A DNA stretch of 64,000 bases from Rhipicephalus microplus (taxonomy: Eukaryota; Arthropoda; Arachnida; Ixodida; Ixodidae), in contig NW_027464601.1 of assembly GCF_043290135.1 (NCBI RefSeq), positions 5,626,001 through 5,690,000 of the forward strand. The letters are read 5' to 3'. Shown in pieces: positions 31,570-45,401 of the stretch. Below the pieces are notes generated by a model, which was given only the letters and a program-made list of their open reading frames with translations, had not been told where the DNA came from and did no database searches. The position numbers were made by a program, and so were the translations under genes. Each line of letters begins with the position of its first letter. Within the stretch, counting starts at the first letter, position 1.

Positions 31570-34500
31570 TTCAATGCCCATAGCTTAAAAGTATGCTCTG
31601 CCATTTTAAAAAAGAGGGCATGCAAACAAAGACACCAGATTTGTGTGAAGTTACCAAAAACGCTCCCTAACAAGTGATGATGTGCACTATCCACTTGCGT
31701 GATACTGTGTTATGCAGCACCGACCAATTATTTATTATGTTAGTTGTCAGCCTATCAATTATTCATTTGATTGTCACTTCTGGCTGGCACATGTGCTTTA
31801 CATATGAAACTGCAGCTGAGGACAGCAAGTAGTGCTGAGTGGTGCACCGTATATCTTGCTTCACTCGCAAGAAATATCAGCAAACTTTTGATTACAACCC
31901 AAGAGGCTGTGAACAACCTTTCTTAGTAGCACTTATAGATAGATGAACTGACAATGCCGGAAGAATATTTGTTAAAGAGCTGTGAGACTAAAGTGACTTC
32001 CAGAAATGGCTTCTCACTGTCATGTTTCAGCCAAGCAAAATGTCACGCGCATCGGGGCTGGCCACAGGAGCCGAGAAGGGGACTGCACCGCTTCCAATGT
32101 GGGTGAGATACCTACAACCTTTATTCGGTCCAACCTGAATACACATAGAACATACACTCATGTGACCAATAAGGTCACGAAAAAGCAAAACTTTACAATT
32201 CTGGACGGCAGCGCTACATACCGCGAAGACCTGATGCGCATAAGTGCTATCACAACAGTCTCAGCATTTGTAACTCTTTCACCCATCTCTCAAAAACGGG
32301 ACGCAGTATTAAAGAATAATTCGTGTGACTGGTGTGCAAGTGTGGGCAATACTTTTTCAGTGAATTTTAAATTTTAGCCAGCTGGTTATACGGGCAATAT
32401 ATAACAAAGCGACCTCTCTTGGGTGCTGCAATTTATCACGTGGCAAAACTGATTCCTCTTGACTTGTCATGTCCAGATTCAAAACTGTTTGCAAACAGGC
32501 CGCAGTAGTCCTGTGTGTACCAGGAGTTTTCTTGCTGGTTCGGGAATAGTGTGTGTAAATATTAGCCACAGCCACAAAAATCTGTATTATGGTGTCAAGG
32601 GAAGAAGAATGGTGTAATCACCAGGATAAATATGGCTCAGAATGTTATCATTGGGCAAAGTTACCTAAGAAAATGTTGCTTATGACACCAAGAACCAATT
32701 ACTGCTGGCGAAGCGATAAGGGACAATTTATTTTAGAACTTTAGAACCAGCGCTAATTGTGTACATTTTTCAAAAGTTATAACATTTTATAGAATTGCTG
32801 GGGCTTACACGCCTTCCTGTTCCAAGCAAGTAACTTGACAAGTGCAACATACGATTGTATCCTCAGGTATACATAGTTGCGCCATGCATTATCGTGAGAA
32901 ATGACCTCTTGACCATACGGCTTCACCAAAGAAGACCGGAACAAGCAGTGGTTAGGATTGAGCAGAGGATTTGAAGGTTCTGCAGCGAGGCGAGTTCGCC
33001 GCTATATATGTCTTTTCAGCCGTAGAGCACGTGCATGGTGTACCACTAATGTCTTTTGATGCTGGCGTAAGTCAAGGCTATCCAAACTGAATTTCACTTA
33101 GCGCAGAAAGATGTGCAACCTGCTCTTTTGTATACCAGGCCCAGGCTATGAAGCATGATACGTGCGTCAGTTTTCAGCTCTAGATGAGTTTAGGTATCCA
33201 TGCATTCCCTAAACACTGCTGCGCTGAAAACATTCACGTCCTTTCTGGAAGACACAGAATGACACAGACAAATTATGCTTAGGAAACAAAATGCCAGTAT
33301 GCCTACACGCCGGTAATTGTGGTTGAACGCAATCAACGAAGGAGCTAATGCAAAAAAAGTTAACAGCAAGAAATGTGTACTCTCGCCCCAAAACCAAAAC
33401 TGAAACAAGTTTATCGGGGATTACCTTGTCGAAGAAACACACAGCAGTTTGCTCCGCACCAATAGCAATGCCTTCATTGCCACAGAAATTTGTCGCCGAG
33501 TATAGCGATTTGACTGGAGGAAATATATACATGCGTTACTTTTCGCTTAGGGTAGCTTAAAGCACGGTTAGCGACTTTGCAACATTGGTTAAGTAAGGTG
33601 CCCAAGCCAGGTTATCACATAGGGTAATACCTAGGTACTTAGTATTCGGTTCTGGAGAGATGTCACGGCTTTTAACATGAGTATTTAAATGCGGGGTAGT
33701 CGAGCCTACTTTATATGAACCAAGGATATTTCGCTAGTTATCATAATCATTGCCCAAAGACTTCATCGTCACCATCATCTGCCTGACTACACCTACTGCA
33801 GTGCACTGCGACTACGCACATGGCCTAGTTACCTGGCAACATGTCGGTGCTCTAAGCGCGGCCCGAGGACGGCGTCCAGGACTCTACGGTGGCTCTACAT
33901 CGCTTTATTGACGCCACAGAACAGTTCACGACACAATATCACGTGCGTTCCACTTACGTGGGAACGTCGTTATCGCTTCAAATGTTCAGGATCCTATTTC
34001 CACAATTCTGACGAAAGCCGACTTTCCAAAAAAGACTGTCCACGCATCCTCGATCATGCATTCTGCCCACACGAAGACCACAGCCAGTATTATTCGTGAA
34101 TGCCATCCTCCAAACGTCTGTCTCTCCAAACGAATTATCCAGCTTTAACATTAATGGTTACCTTGTGTTGAATTCCCTAGTTTTCCAACCGTTTTGGTGA
34201 TGGTGATATCAAGTTGGCGCCACGGCTATCTGCTCTGTATTTTTAAACTGTTGGATTTACTTATTGAAGAGGTTTATTTAATCATCAATAGTATAGACTG
34301 CTAATATTACCTCTCGGATTCTACTTGACCACCGATTTGGCGAGAATAATAAATGGCACGATTGCATTTTCTACTTTTGATTTCAGTTCTGACGCCAATT
34401 CATATCCCCAAATAGCAACCCTGGGATAATCTGACAGCGTCGAACAGCTGCAGCACACTATCGCAAAAATCTGCTTCCCTACTAACGCCTTGCCGGTGTC

Positions 34501-35479
34501 AACCTACAAGCTACAAGCTTCCGCCTTGCCGGTAATGCCCACACTCAGTTCCATGTTGGCTGTGACCGCTTCGCAAAGTATTGAGGCCAGTCCACGCTAA
34601 AACTATCGTAACTTCATCTGTTGCCTCGCAGGCCTCTAAGAAGAACGAGGCTGCTTGGTGTCGACATGCTAAGGAATTTCAGCAGCTGCATCACCATCGA
34701 TGGCTGCCTGCGAACTACGACCATTCTGTGGCTTAGGTGGAAACCGATTAAGTGACCAATAGGTGGTGACCATCAACACTCTTGTTGCTCGAAAGGAATG
34801 ACCGGAAAAGCTGAAGTTATCTCTATTCTTAGACCACTCTCAAAAGCTACTGTGGCGCGGAATAGACACTCGGGGTGCGGTAGCAATTTTGAATAGTGTG
34901 GGGATTCAAGGTCAGTACTTCTTGTGGCTGCACTCTTTTCCACATCTCTGCTACGACCAAGAACAACCTGACTGGTACCGAGCTTGGAGCTCAAGAAGAG
35001 TTCCACTTCGAGGCTGCATCTTTGTGCTGTAGTTTACCTGTTAATCTTCCAAACTGTTCGTAGGTACAAGACTCTGACTCATCACGTCCAAAGACCAATT
35101 CTGAATATGAACCTCGTGAACGGCATTGCTACAACGACGCAGCCGAAGGGAATCACCTCGACTGTGGAGCTGTTCCCTGCAATACCTCTGACGACCTTTT
35201 GGTAAAACAACTCGCGGGCCACACCTAACAGGCGGCATGGTACACTTTGGAGTACCCTCCGCTCTTCCTGTGTTTCACAATTCTTTCCATCTTCCACTAC
35301 TGATTTCCCACGTGGTGTTCTTCTGAGATAGAGACAGTTACGATGCCACACTTTTCTGTTCAGTTCCTCTTTCTTCAAGGGCACTTCGAGGAGGCGAGTG
35401 CGTGGGTCATCAAAACTAGATTGACCTAGAACAGTATGTCACTGTAATCGAAACTCTACACCGTGGAAGTGTGGCAGCT
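31570..35479. other. No recognised gene
   Basis: Includes an unrecognised 123-aa frame (32006-32377, plus) and interspersed repeat core copy 3 (about 33462-33525, minus). 34630-35380 has mixed-strand frames up to 100 aa without family features. CGCCTTGCCGG occurs twice near 34490-34540, a small local duplication. Confidence 0.35.
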
Positions 35480-35667
35480 TGGGCTAGTTGGTATGGCATG
35501 ACGATAGTTATAGCGCGAAAACAAAACGATGACACAGAGACAAGAAGGACACGTAAGACACGAGCACGACACAGAGACAAGAAGGACACGTAAGACACGA
35601 GCACTCGTGTCTTTCGTGTCCTTCTTGTCTCTGTGTCGTCGTTTTCTTTTCGCACTATAACTATCGT
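35480..35667 (-). mobile_element. PLE-type fold-back element, copy 2
   Basis: Minus-strand 3' end ACCAACTAGCCCA (35480-35492 reverse), same terminal word as at 19825-20010 and 59465. Arms 35501-35564 and 35604-35667 (64 bp, four mismatches) fold back. The 39-bp spacer is a second copy of the inner arm (unit GACACAGAGACAAGAAGGAC..., period 37, starting 35531 and 35568). Flanking target duplication not found. No coding capacity. Confidence 0.7.
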
Positions 35668-35985
35668 TAGCGCTATTGTCAACACCTTGGTCGCGGCGCG
35701 CCATGTAGGAGAACTGTCAGAACCGCAAGAGAGAAATCTTGAGTGCGACCGCAGAAGTGTACACACTGGCGACCCTGGCTTACACGCTGCCACCGCCGAA
35801 AGACAAGACGTGAGCAAAAAGAGCAAGCTCCTGAAATATTTTACATGTGAAATTGAACGGACGACCTCTCCCTACGCAGCGTGCGGTATTAGCCACTTAG
35901 TGCATAAAAAGCGCTTCATGGTTCGTGGTAGCGTCAAGCTAATAAATGCAAAGTATTTTGTTGCGAATTACAAGCGTTCTGAGGG

Positions 35986-35993
35986 TCTATCTG

Positions 35994-36050
<57 letters not shown>

Positions 36051-36150
36051 CAATCTATCTATTTACCTACCTACCTACCTACCTACCTACCTACCTACCT
36101 ACCTACCTACCTACCTACCTACCTACCTACCTACCTACCTACCTACCTAC

Positions 36151-36190
<40 letters not shown>

Positions 36191-36195
36191 ATATC
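35986..36195 (+). repeat. Compound CTAT/CTAC microsatellite
   Basis: (CTAT)n from about 35986 to 36060, (CTAC)n to about 36152, then (CTAT)n to about 36190. Switching between two related 4-mers gives a compound array of about 200 bp. Tyr/Leu/Thr repeat frames over it are not genes. Confidence 0.95.
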
Positions 36196-38514
<2,319 letters not shown>

Positions 38515-38600
38515 TCTTTGGTGCTCAGTTGTTAACGTCTCACACTCACAATTGAGAGGACCCAAGTTCAATTCCGCACACCGGAATCTTTATTTCTGTT
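38515..38600 (+). repeat. tRNA-derived SINE-like sequence
   Basis: Reads TTGGTGCTCAGTTGTTAACG (A box-like) and, about 40 bases on, AAGTTCAATTCCGC (B box-like), then CCGGAATCTTTATTTCTG and a T-rich run. This spacing fits a pol III promoter of a tRNA-derived retroposon. It does not fold as a clean tRNA, so it is not a tRNA gene. Confidence 0.45.
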
Positions 38601-38639
38601 GTTTTTTTTTCTTGCATTCCTATACATATAGACAAGTAT

Positions 38640-40744
38640 AGACATACCTATAGACATACAATGGGTCGACCCAACACTGGTGGCGAATTCCAGCCGAGAG
38701 TCTCATATAATTGCTATCGCAATAAAACTGAGTGTGGGTGCGCAGCGAAAATCTGGTTGCTAACCGAGCAATATGTTGAACTTACGTGCTACTCTGATCC
38801 CGTAGGCACCACACACTTTTTCTAGCTCTGCCTTACAACTGGCGCCCTCCTGGCGAAATGAAGCGAGAACTATCAACTCCGTTTCCACGCTCTCGCCAAT
38901 TGCATGCGCCGTGGCGTTGCAGGCCACAATGTATGTTTTTGATTAAGTGGCCATGACAGTTGCTTAAAATTGCCTAACGAGGTCAACAGCAACACAGATA
39001 CTAGCAATGCCAAAAGCGTTAAGCTTATACAAAGCGCTGGTACTCGCCAATATGCTAGCGCTGGAGGCAGCTTGTCACACACTTTTGGTGAGGCCCGGCC
39101 GATCCAACATCGACGTGCGGCAGAATCGCAGGTTTCCGCTTTACGTTTCGGCCTGCGACGCCTGAAAGTCTACGAAGTGGTGCATTTCAAATTTATTTGC
39201 AGGTTGGTCAACCCGTGAGGGTTTGCACGTCTGGTGATGTATGGGTCCGCCCGACTCACTCAAAGAGCTGACACGGACATTGGATTAAACGCAGGACTTT
39301 ATTTGTTCAAAGTAGGGCAATGACAAGGAGAACAAAAATAATAGAGAGGAAAACACTAAAGTTCGTAAGATGGTAAGAACAGCTACGTAACAAATTATGC
39401 TATAAAAGAACAGTACAAGACGTGCAGACAAAAGACTAATACGCGGAATATTATCAAAATAACAACATGATGAAACTACAGGAGAGACAAAGAAAATTTA
39501 CAAGGAAAACATCCTGCGCGCGCTTCGGAATATTTCGCTGTGACACAGCGCACTCAACCACAATTATTGACAAGCTGGTTATACTAAAATAACAGCTGAA
39601 AAAAAAACACAACAAATTGTTCCATACGGACCAGGCCAGTTCTTGGCACGGAGTCAACGGGTGCCACTGAAGATCTCGCCAGCTTAACAGACGACAACGG
39701 TGCCGAGTGGCGTATTTGGAATTGCTGGTCCCACAACGCATGAACGTGAGAAAAGAAAGAGTGTGAGGAGGACGCCAGCACCAGCGTCAGGATTGCTAGC
39801 GCTGTTGGTTTCTCTTTGTAGGTGACGTGCACGCCTGTAGGTGACATCAGGTGACGCACGCACGCGCTCACAATAGAATGTGCGGAATTTTCACGGCTGT
39901 CACACCGTACACCGCACTTGACATGTTCACGGTATTTGACATGTTCAACAGTGCGTACAATAACCGTCAACTGTCTATAGGCTCAATCAGTCCTTTATTG
40001 GTTAACATAATTGCCTTTACTTTCCCTCCCGTTTTTTCCCGCACCAAGGGCAAGCTTGCATGATACCCAAAATGCCAACATTATGGCACAAGTTTTGTTA
40101 TAAATGAATGACACAATAGAACTCACATGCAGGGTGAATTTTCTTTATTCAAAGATGGCATTAAAATGAATGCGTACTGAAAATGGAGCAACTGCAACTG
40201 CGAGCATATGCGAACTGTTACACTCGTATATATTGTACTCGATATCTTTTACTTACGTATTTCATTAGACCCAATCAAAGAACATATACACTGAAGTAAG
40301 TGCAAACATGAAAACACCATGCCTATGCAAAACACCCCGCATATCTAAATCAAAAAATAGAGGAATGGCCTGTCTAGACATTGTTGCATAGGGCAACTAG
40401 TACAAGAACAGTCACAGGGTACTTACCATGCCATGAACCATTATAATTTTTTGAAATTCAGCTGCCGCGCAGAAATGCTCTGTGTAAACCCGTCTGATAC
40501 CATGATTTTATTTTTCAACATTATGCACAAAAGCTGTTATGGACACAAGTAAAGAAGCAATGAAGAACTTCACCAATAAAACCAGCTGTTTTGATCTTGT
40601 AAGTATTTTCACAATGCTCAAGAATGAAAACATCCCTTCCCATCGTGGTTGGCTGAGAGACGAGAATGGGGGTGGGATTCATTATCCAGAAAATTTACTT
40701 AATACAGCTAGTAGTACGCAGGAATACTACAGAATAATAAAATG
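38640..40744. other. No recognised gene
   Basis: A minus-strand AATAAA followed by GTCCTGCGTTTAATCC (about 39280-39305) looks like a polyadenylation signal and could belong to an eroded LTR, but I could not find partners. Confidence 0.3.
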
Positions 40745-41062
40745 GTGGCAGGCAGCATTATAAACTCAAGAAGACATACAATACGAAGGGGGTACAGGCC
40801 TACGCATCTACATACCGCCAACTTCAAACTCGTTTCTGTGCTTGCTGCGTCTACACGCAAACTTCTAATTCTCATCTGCCTACCTAACTTCTTTCTCCCT
40901 CTAACCTTCTTGCCTTCTCTGGGAACCAGGTGTGTTACCCTTAATGGCCAGTGGTTATCTTGCCTATGCACTACATCCCCGGCCCATGTACATTTCCTCT
41001 TATTCATTTCAAGTATGATATCCTTAAACCCGGTTTGTTCCCTCATTCACTCTGCTCTCTTC
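40745..41062 (-). pseudogene. RTE-type LINE, ORF2 C-terminal fragment
   Basis: Minus-strand text EQTGFKDIILEMNKRKCTWA (41040-40980) continues GDVVHRQDNHWPLRVTHLVP and GRKKLGRQMR. In RTE ORF2 the C-terminus reads TGxxDIIxEINxRKxRWAGHxxRxxDNRWTxRVxxWxPR. The reading frame holds for 112 codons. This part lies after RT and has no catalytic motif. It is a small 3' remnant. Confidence 0.65.
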
Positions 41063-41354
41063 TTGTCTAGAGATAGAGTGGACATGAAGGAGCCCTAACA
41101 GCAAAAGTAACAAAAAAATAAGAAATAGACTTTGTACTGAGTGCTTGACAAGGTACAATGCAGTGTCCATAGAATTGTAAGGTCTCAAATTCACCTAGAT
41201 TTGAAGAGAACGGCAGAAAGTGATACGCAATAAGCCAATGAGTCTGCTCGCCCTCAGAGGGATAGTACAGGAATTCATAGTCTCGCTGCAGAACAGATAT
41301 TCGGCTCCTATCGAGGAAACCAGCCTTAGCGTTCACATATTGAATTCAGTGTGC

Positions 41355-42065
41355 AGTGGAATTCGTAGGTATAGTAATTAGACAGGACACTAGCAAGCTC
41401 TCCCTGGAGTCGAACAGCCGCATTAAAAAAATAAAAGCAGGAAAGCCTCAAATACAACAGACGAAATCGAACAGGCACGTGCTTTCGAACTTGATTCGTA
41501 AACGTAAGGTATCAGGCATGAGGAGGTATATCATGGAGAGAATTTCACATTCTTTATAGAACAGACAAAGCGCCACAGCATCAAATAGGACACTTGGGAT
41601 ACACAAAAACTGAATGTATGCACCGAGGGACAAGGTAGGCAAAGTAACTACCAATATCGAGAGGGTAGTGAAAGCAGCAGAGGAATTTTACAGCGACGTG
41701 CACACCAGCCGCGAAAAAAACGACGACATTGTAAAAACTAACAGTAACTGACAGAAAGTAGATGTTTCACCATAAATGACAGAAGCAAACAAATTAGCCT
41801 TGATTCCGAGGATATGCAGAGAGGCAAGGCTGCTGGTAAAGACCAGGTAACATCGGAATGGTTGAAAGACACATGACAGATTGTTTGAAAACCTGGCCAC
41901 TTTGTTTATGAAGTGCCCTTTGACGGTGAGATGCCAGAATCTTGGAAGAATGATAACATCATCCTAATTCATAAGAAAGGCGGCGTCAAATTTTGAAGAA
42001 ATACAGACTGATCACCTTGCTTTCACTCATATTGGAAAGACAGGCTAAAATTTGCGCAGTGCCGT
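41355..42065 (+). pseudogene. RTE-type LINE, ORF2 linker and RT start
   Basis: Plus-strand remnant. The linker is seen at 41380-41560 (basic, SNLIRKRKVSGMRR). Then TNIERVVKAAEEFYSDVHTS (41645), RGKAAGKDQVTSEWLKD (41815; usual GKAPGEDGITxELLK), MPESWKNDNIILIHKKGG (41930; RT motif 1) and a broken NYRP-like region. These are in order for RTE RT. Sequence stops resembling RTE at about 42065 and resumes at 43262, so the element is split. Confidence 0.65.
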
Positions 42066-43261
42066 TCAGCTAACTAAACAAGGCCAAATAAACACAGGTT
42101 TGACCAAATATACAGTTTCATCTTGTAATTTGTCAGCTTCCTTCATCTGCGTCAAGACTTCGTGACATTATCCTTACATGCGCATAAGCCACAGGCGACA
42201 TACAGCTGCCACTATAAAAACGAGTTAAAAAGGAGCCAAGGCGGCAATGAAATTTTTGGTAGTGTCACGGAATGACACGCAGTTAGCAGGGGCAAATCTG
42301 TGTAATTAAAAGCATGCACGATCCTAGTGGATATTCTAAACATAATGAAAAAAAACCAAGTGAGCTGCCAAAACAACCAAAGCAACATTCGGATCACTGA
42401 ACACGCTGCGTGATCAGTGGCATGCACAGTTCGAAATGACACATGCGCTGCAAGAAGCACGTATGGTAAAAGTGGGCATAAATATACTTAAATACTATGC
42501 TTTCAAGGAAGCAGTAAAAAATCCAATGTGGTATTGAACTTACGATAGATACGTTCTTCACAACCGATGAAGACTTCAGTAAAAATAATACTTATGAAAC
42601 TGAACACTGCGCATTAAATTGGTGCCAGGGACTCAACAGGGCAGACGTAGGCTTAGTCTCTTCACACTGATCTAAAAAATTCAAAGCAGCACTACAAACT
42701 TGGCTACTAAGCAATCAAAACGCGAACGCTAGATACAGACTCACCTGAAAACGCAATGATGCTTTGCTGACTGCTCTGAGAAGACACAACTGCAAAAAAA
42801 AGACATAATTCTCGCAGGAAATGCTAGTTTTACTGGTATCATACATTGAGAATTCGTACCGTCACCTCCAATTTATTGTCATAGAAAGGCGGCTGTTCAC
42901 CATTCACATGCACATAGCACTCGCTGAAAGACATCTTGTTTGACTTCCCTATCCCGCAAAGGTTAATGAATCGCTCTCGATTCTGGAGAGGTTCACAGCG
43001 TATAAACGTTTTTACACTCTTTTTAAACTTTCTCAGCTAGTCACAGACGACGCTGCCCGAGCAGAGCGACAATACAACTGTGCGCGCACAGCGCGTGTAC
43101 GTGCTGATCGAGAGCACAAGCAAAAGGCAAGAGCAGGGTACCGAGTGACCGACTTTTGCTAAAAAGGCCGCGAAACACGTGCGTGGCAGCGCTCTCTGAC
43201 CGAGGTTGTGAGGCCTATACAAGCTATTTACAAAGATAATAGCTTATAGAGTAAGGACAAC
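42066..43261. other. 1.2-kb insertion inside the RTE element
   Basis: Only about 20 codons normally separate the RTE motifs on its two sides, yet about 1.2 kb lies here. I see no coding family and no clear target duplication. 43030-43200 is GC-richer (CGCGCACAGCGCGTG) than the rest. It may be a non-autonomous element or host sequence from a rearrangement. Confidence 0.45.
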
Positions 43262-44040
43262 ATCAGAATTCAATCAACGAAAGAATCAAGCAAGATCTCC
43301 AACAGGCTACTGAACAATTGACCACATCCCTACTATCAATCAATATATAGAGAAATGCTCATAATTCATCCAAACACTTTAAATATTGTTTGTGAATTGC
43401 GAGAATCATTTGATTCAGTAGAAACATCAGCAGTGATGGAGACATCGCGGAATCGGGTCCTTGAGAAAACACGTATCAAGATCCTACAAAAAGCTACAGC
43501 GGATCAACTGCCACCATAGCCCTCCATAAAATAAGCTGACAGGATACCAATAAAGAAGGGTAAAAACAATGGATATGATCACCTTATTGCTATTTACCGT
43601 TTGGTTGCACGAGGTTTTCAAAGCCTAGAATGGTAAGAGTTAGGAATACGAGTGAACAAAGAGTACCTAAGTAACCTGCGCTTCGCTGATGACATTGCAT
43701 TGCTCAGTAACTCAGAGGCGAAATTGCAATAATGACAACTGAATTTGACGAACAGAGCAGGAAGGTGGGGCCTAAAACAACAAAAGTAGTGTATAACAAC
43801 TTTGAAGAGAACAGCGTTTTAGAATAGGTAGCAAATCACTCCAAGTTCTACAGAAGTATGCCTACTTAGAATGGGAAGTGACCGCGAAACCGAACCGCAA
43901 GAGTGAAATAAGTTGAAGAACAAGAGTGAGGTAGAACACATTTGGCAAGCATGATTGAGTAGTGTTAAATAAAAAGACAATAGTATCTATTTGCAAAAAG
44001 ACACATCTGAACATGAAGTTCAATTATAATCCAAAAAAGA
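43262..44040 (+). pseudogene. RTE-type LINE, RT core after the insertion
   Basis: Continues the same element: TIDHIPTINQYIEK (43325; after the usual QAGFRxGxS), ESFDSVETSAVME (motif A, 43410), IPIKKG then broken, YLSNLRFADDIALLSNSEAK (motif C, FADD near 43690), then RRTRV..NTFGKHD and SICKKTHLNMKFNYN (thumb and connection). RT aspartates are present but frames change often and stops are frequent. Ends near 44040, where another repeat starts. Confidence 0.65.
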
Positions 44041-44064
44041 GTATGTGATTCGAAACATAGCTGC

Positions 44065-44268
44065 TGATGAGATCCAGTGGTACATGCTATACTATAAAAA
44101 ACAGTATGATATCGCTGATGCAATAACGCAGACGATAGCGTCAGTACGAATGCAGAACAACAAGACACAGACAAAAAATAGGCCACACACCGAGAGCAAC
44201 ACCCAGCATTCACTGCTTGTGTCTTTTTTCTTGCACAGTTATACTTGAGTTATGATTCACGAACTTGG
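44065..44268 (+). repeat. Possible degraded PLE fold-back, copy 3
   Basis: Contains CAAGACACAGACAAAAAA and, inverted, TGTGTCTTTTTTCTTG, then TTATGATTCACGAACTTGGC near 44249, a 9-of-12 match to the PLE terminal word ACCAACTAGCCC. Order of parts matches copies 1 and 2. Similarity is weak. Confidence 0.35.
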
Positions 44269-44342
44269 CCTATATGCTCCTCTCATAAAGACAGCTTATC
44301 CCTATCTTAGTAAATGTTATCCAGTCTCTACCATTCTTCAAG

Positions 44343-44360
44343 CACTACAAAAAAAGGTTC
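44343..44360 (-). other. Candidate CACTA-type terminal repeat
   Basis: CACTACAAAAAAAGGTTC lies about 260 bases past the last recognised transposase codon, in the orientation expected of the 3' end of a minus-strand CACTA element. I did not find the partner end (TAGTG) or a 3-bp duplication, so it may be chance. Confidence 0.25.
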
Positions 44361-44619
44361 TAAAGTAAAATTCACAAATAAGAGAAGGTAGGTAGGCACC
44401 CCAAAAAGCACTGGCAAAAAAACAGAAAGGAGCAGGCTTCCAAATAAAAACACCTTCTCTAAACTGTAACCTCCACGTTGCAGAGGTGCCCACTCCCACT
44501 TTTATGAAATTTCGTCTGCCCATTCCTTCTTTGTCTTAGTTCCCTCATACTTGTAAGGGGTGAACTTGAAACTGAACCACTTTAATAACACAAGCAGCCT
44601 GAATTTCCTTCTTACTCTC

Positions 44620-45401
44620 CCTTTAATCTCTTTTGATCTTGTTTGGGAGATCGCAAATAAACATCTTGTCTTCTTGGGCAAGATTTATACGCAAACAACT
44701 GTCAACAATTTTATGAGGCAAGAAAACATTGCGTGTTCCATCATGCGAAAGGAAACACTTCTTTATGTATGGAGGGATGAACCGAATGTACGCTACTATG
44801 ACAGGCCGGCAGATCACAACACGACAGCCAGTTTGCTCGACCACGAGTATGTTCTTAAATTCTGGCACAGCTCCACAAACCGGTTCTTACAAAAGTAGTG
44901 TCAGATTTTGATGGCTTTTTAAACCTAGTACTGTGAAACATTTGTGTGTTTTTCACGAGGCGCTCTTGTTCTACAGCAGTGATGTGTCTACTGCGCATCG
45001 ACAGTTCACTGCCTCCCGCTCTTCGACACTAAGCACCGGGCTCTTGCCCAATCGCAAAAGCGACACCCCATCAACATTGAAAAACTTTTGCACAAGAGAA
45101 TACGCCAAAAAAGTGCGTGCACATGCCGTTTTTTATGGTAGAGCTGGGCGTTTAGGAATACGTTGTAGCTGCTGAAACATCCCAACCCTTTTCATGATTT
45201 GGTCAGGGAGACCTTTTGCTGCAAAATTCTGGCGCACAATGGTGCCGTTTCCTGCTTCAAACACGAAGGGAGCGTGTACCCAAAAAGGCCCAAGTGAACG
45301 AGCAGTGCTTGCAAGGTGGAGCAAAGCATGGACGTTGTACGTCATAAAAGTCACACAATACAAAGCTTCACAGCGTGACACGAACTTATTCAGAAGAAAC
45401 T
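44620..45401 (-). pseudogene. tnp2 transposase block E (C-terminal, DUF4218-like)
   Basis: Starts after the acceptor TTTTTCCAG|AG at 45401, in phase with block D, with FLLNKFVSRCEALY. Then MTYNVHALLHLASTARSLGP, FWVHAPFVFEAGNGTIV and LPDQIMKR, matching DUF4218 (YNVHLLLHLxxxVxxxGPLW...FExxNGxL). A stop follows PKRPALP. Later frames keep CGAVPEFKNILVVEQT and FICDLPNKIKRD, matching the C-terminal tail of the family. No other open frame explains this region. Confidence 0.65.

Noticed and set aside
32006..32377. 123-aa plus frame
   Set aside because: No family features; length within chance for this amount of DNA.
39200..39320. Possible LTR end with minus-strand AATAAA
   Set aside because: No partner LTR, target duplication or primer-binding site found.
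44061..44085. Hammerhead-like core CTGATGAG
   Set aside because: No GAAA and cleavage-site strands in the right order; likely chance.
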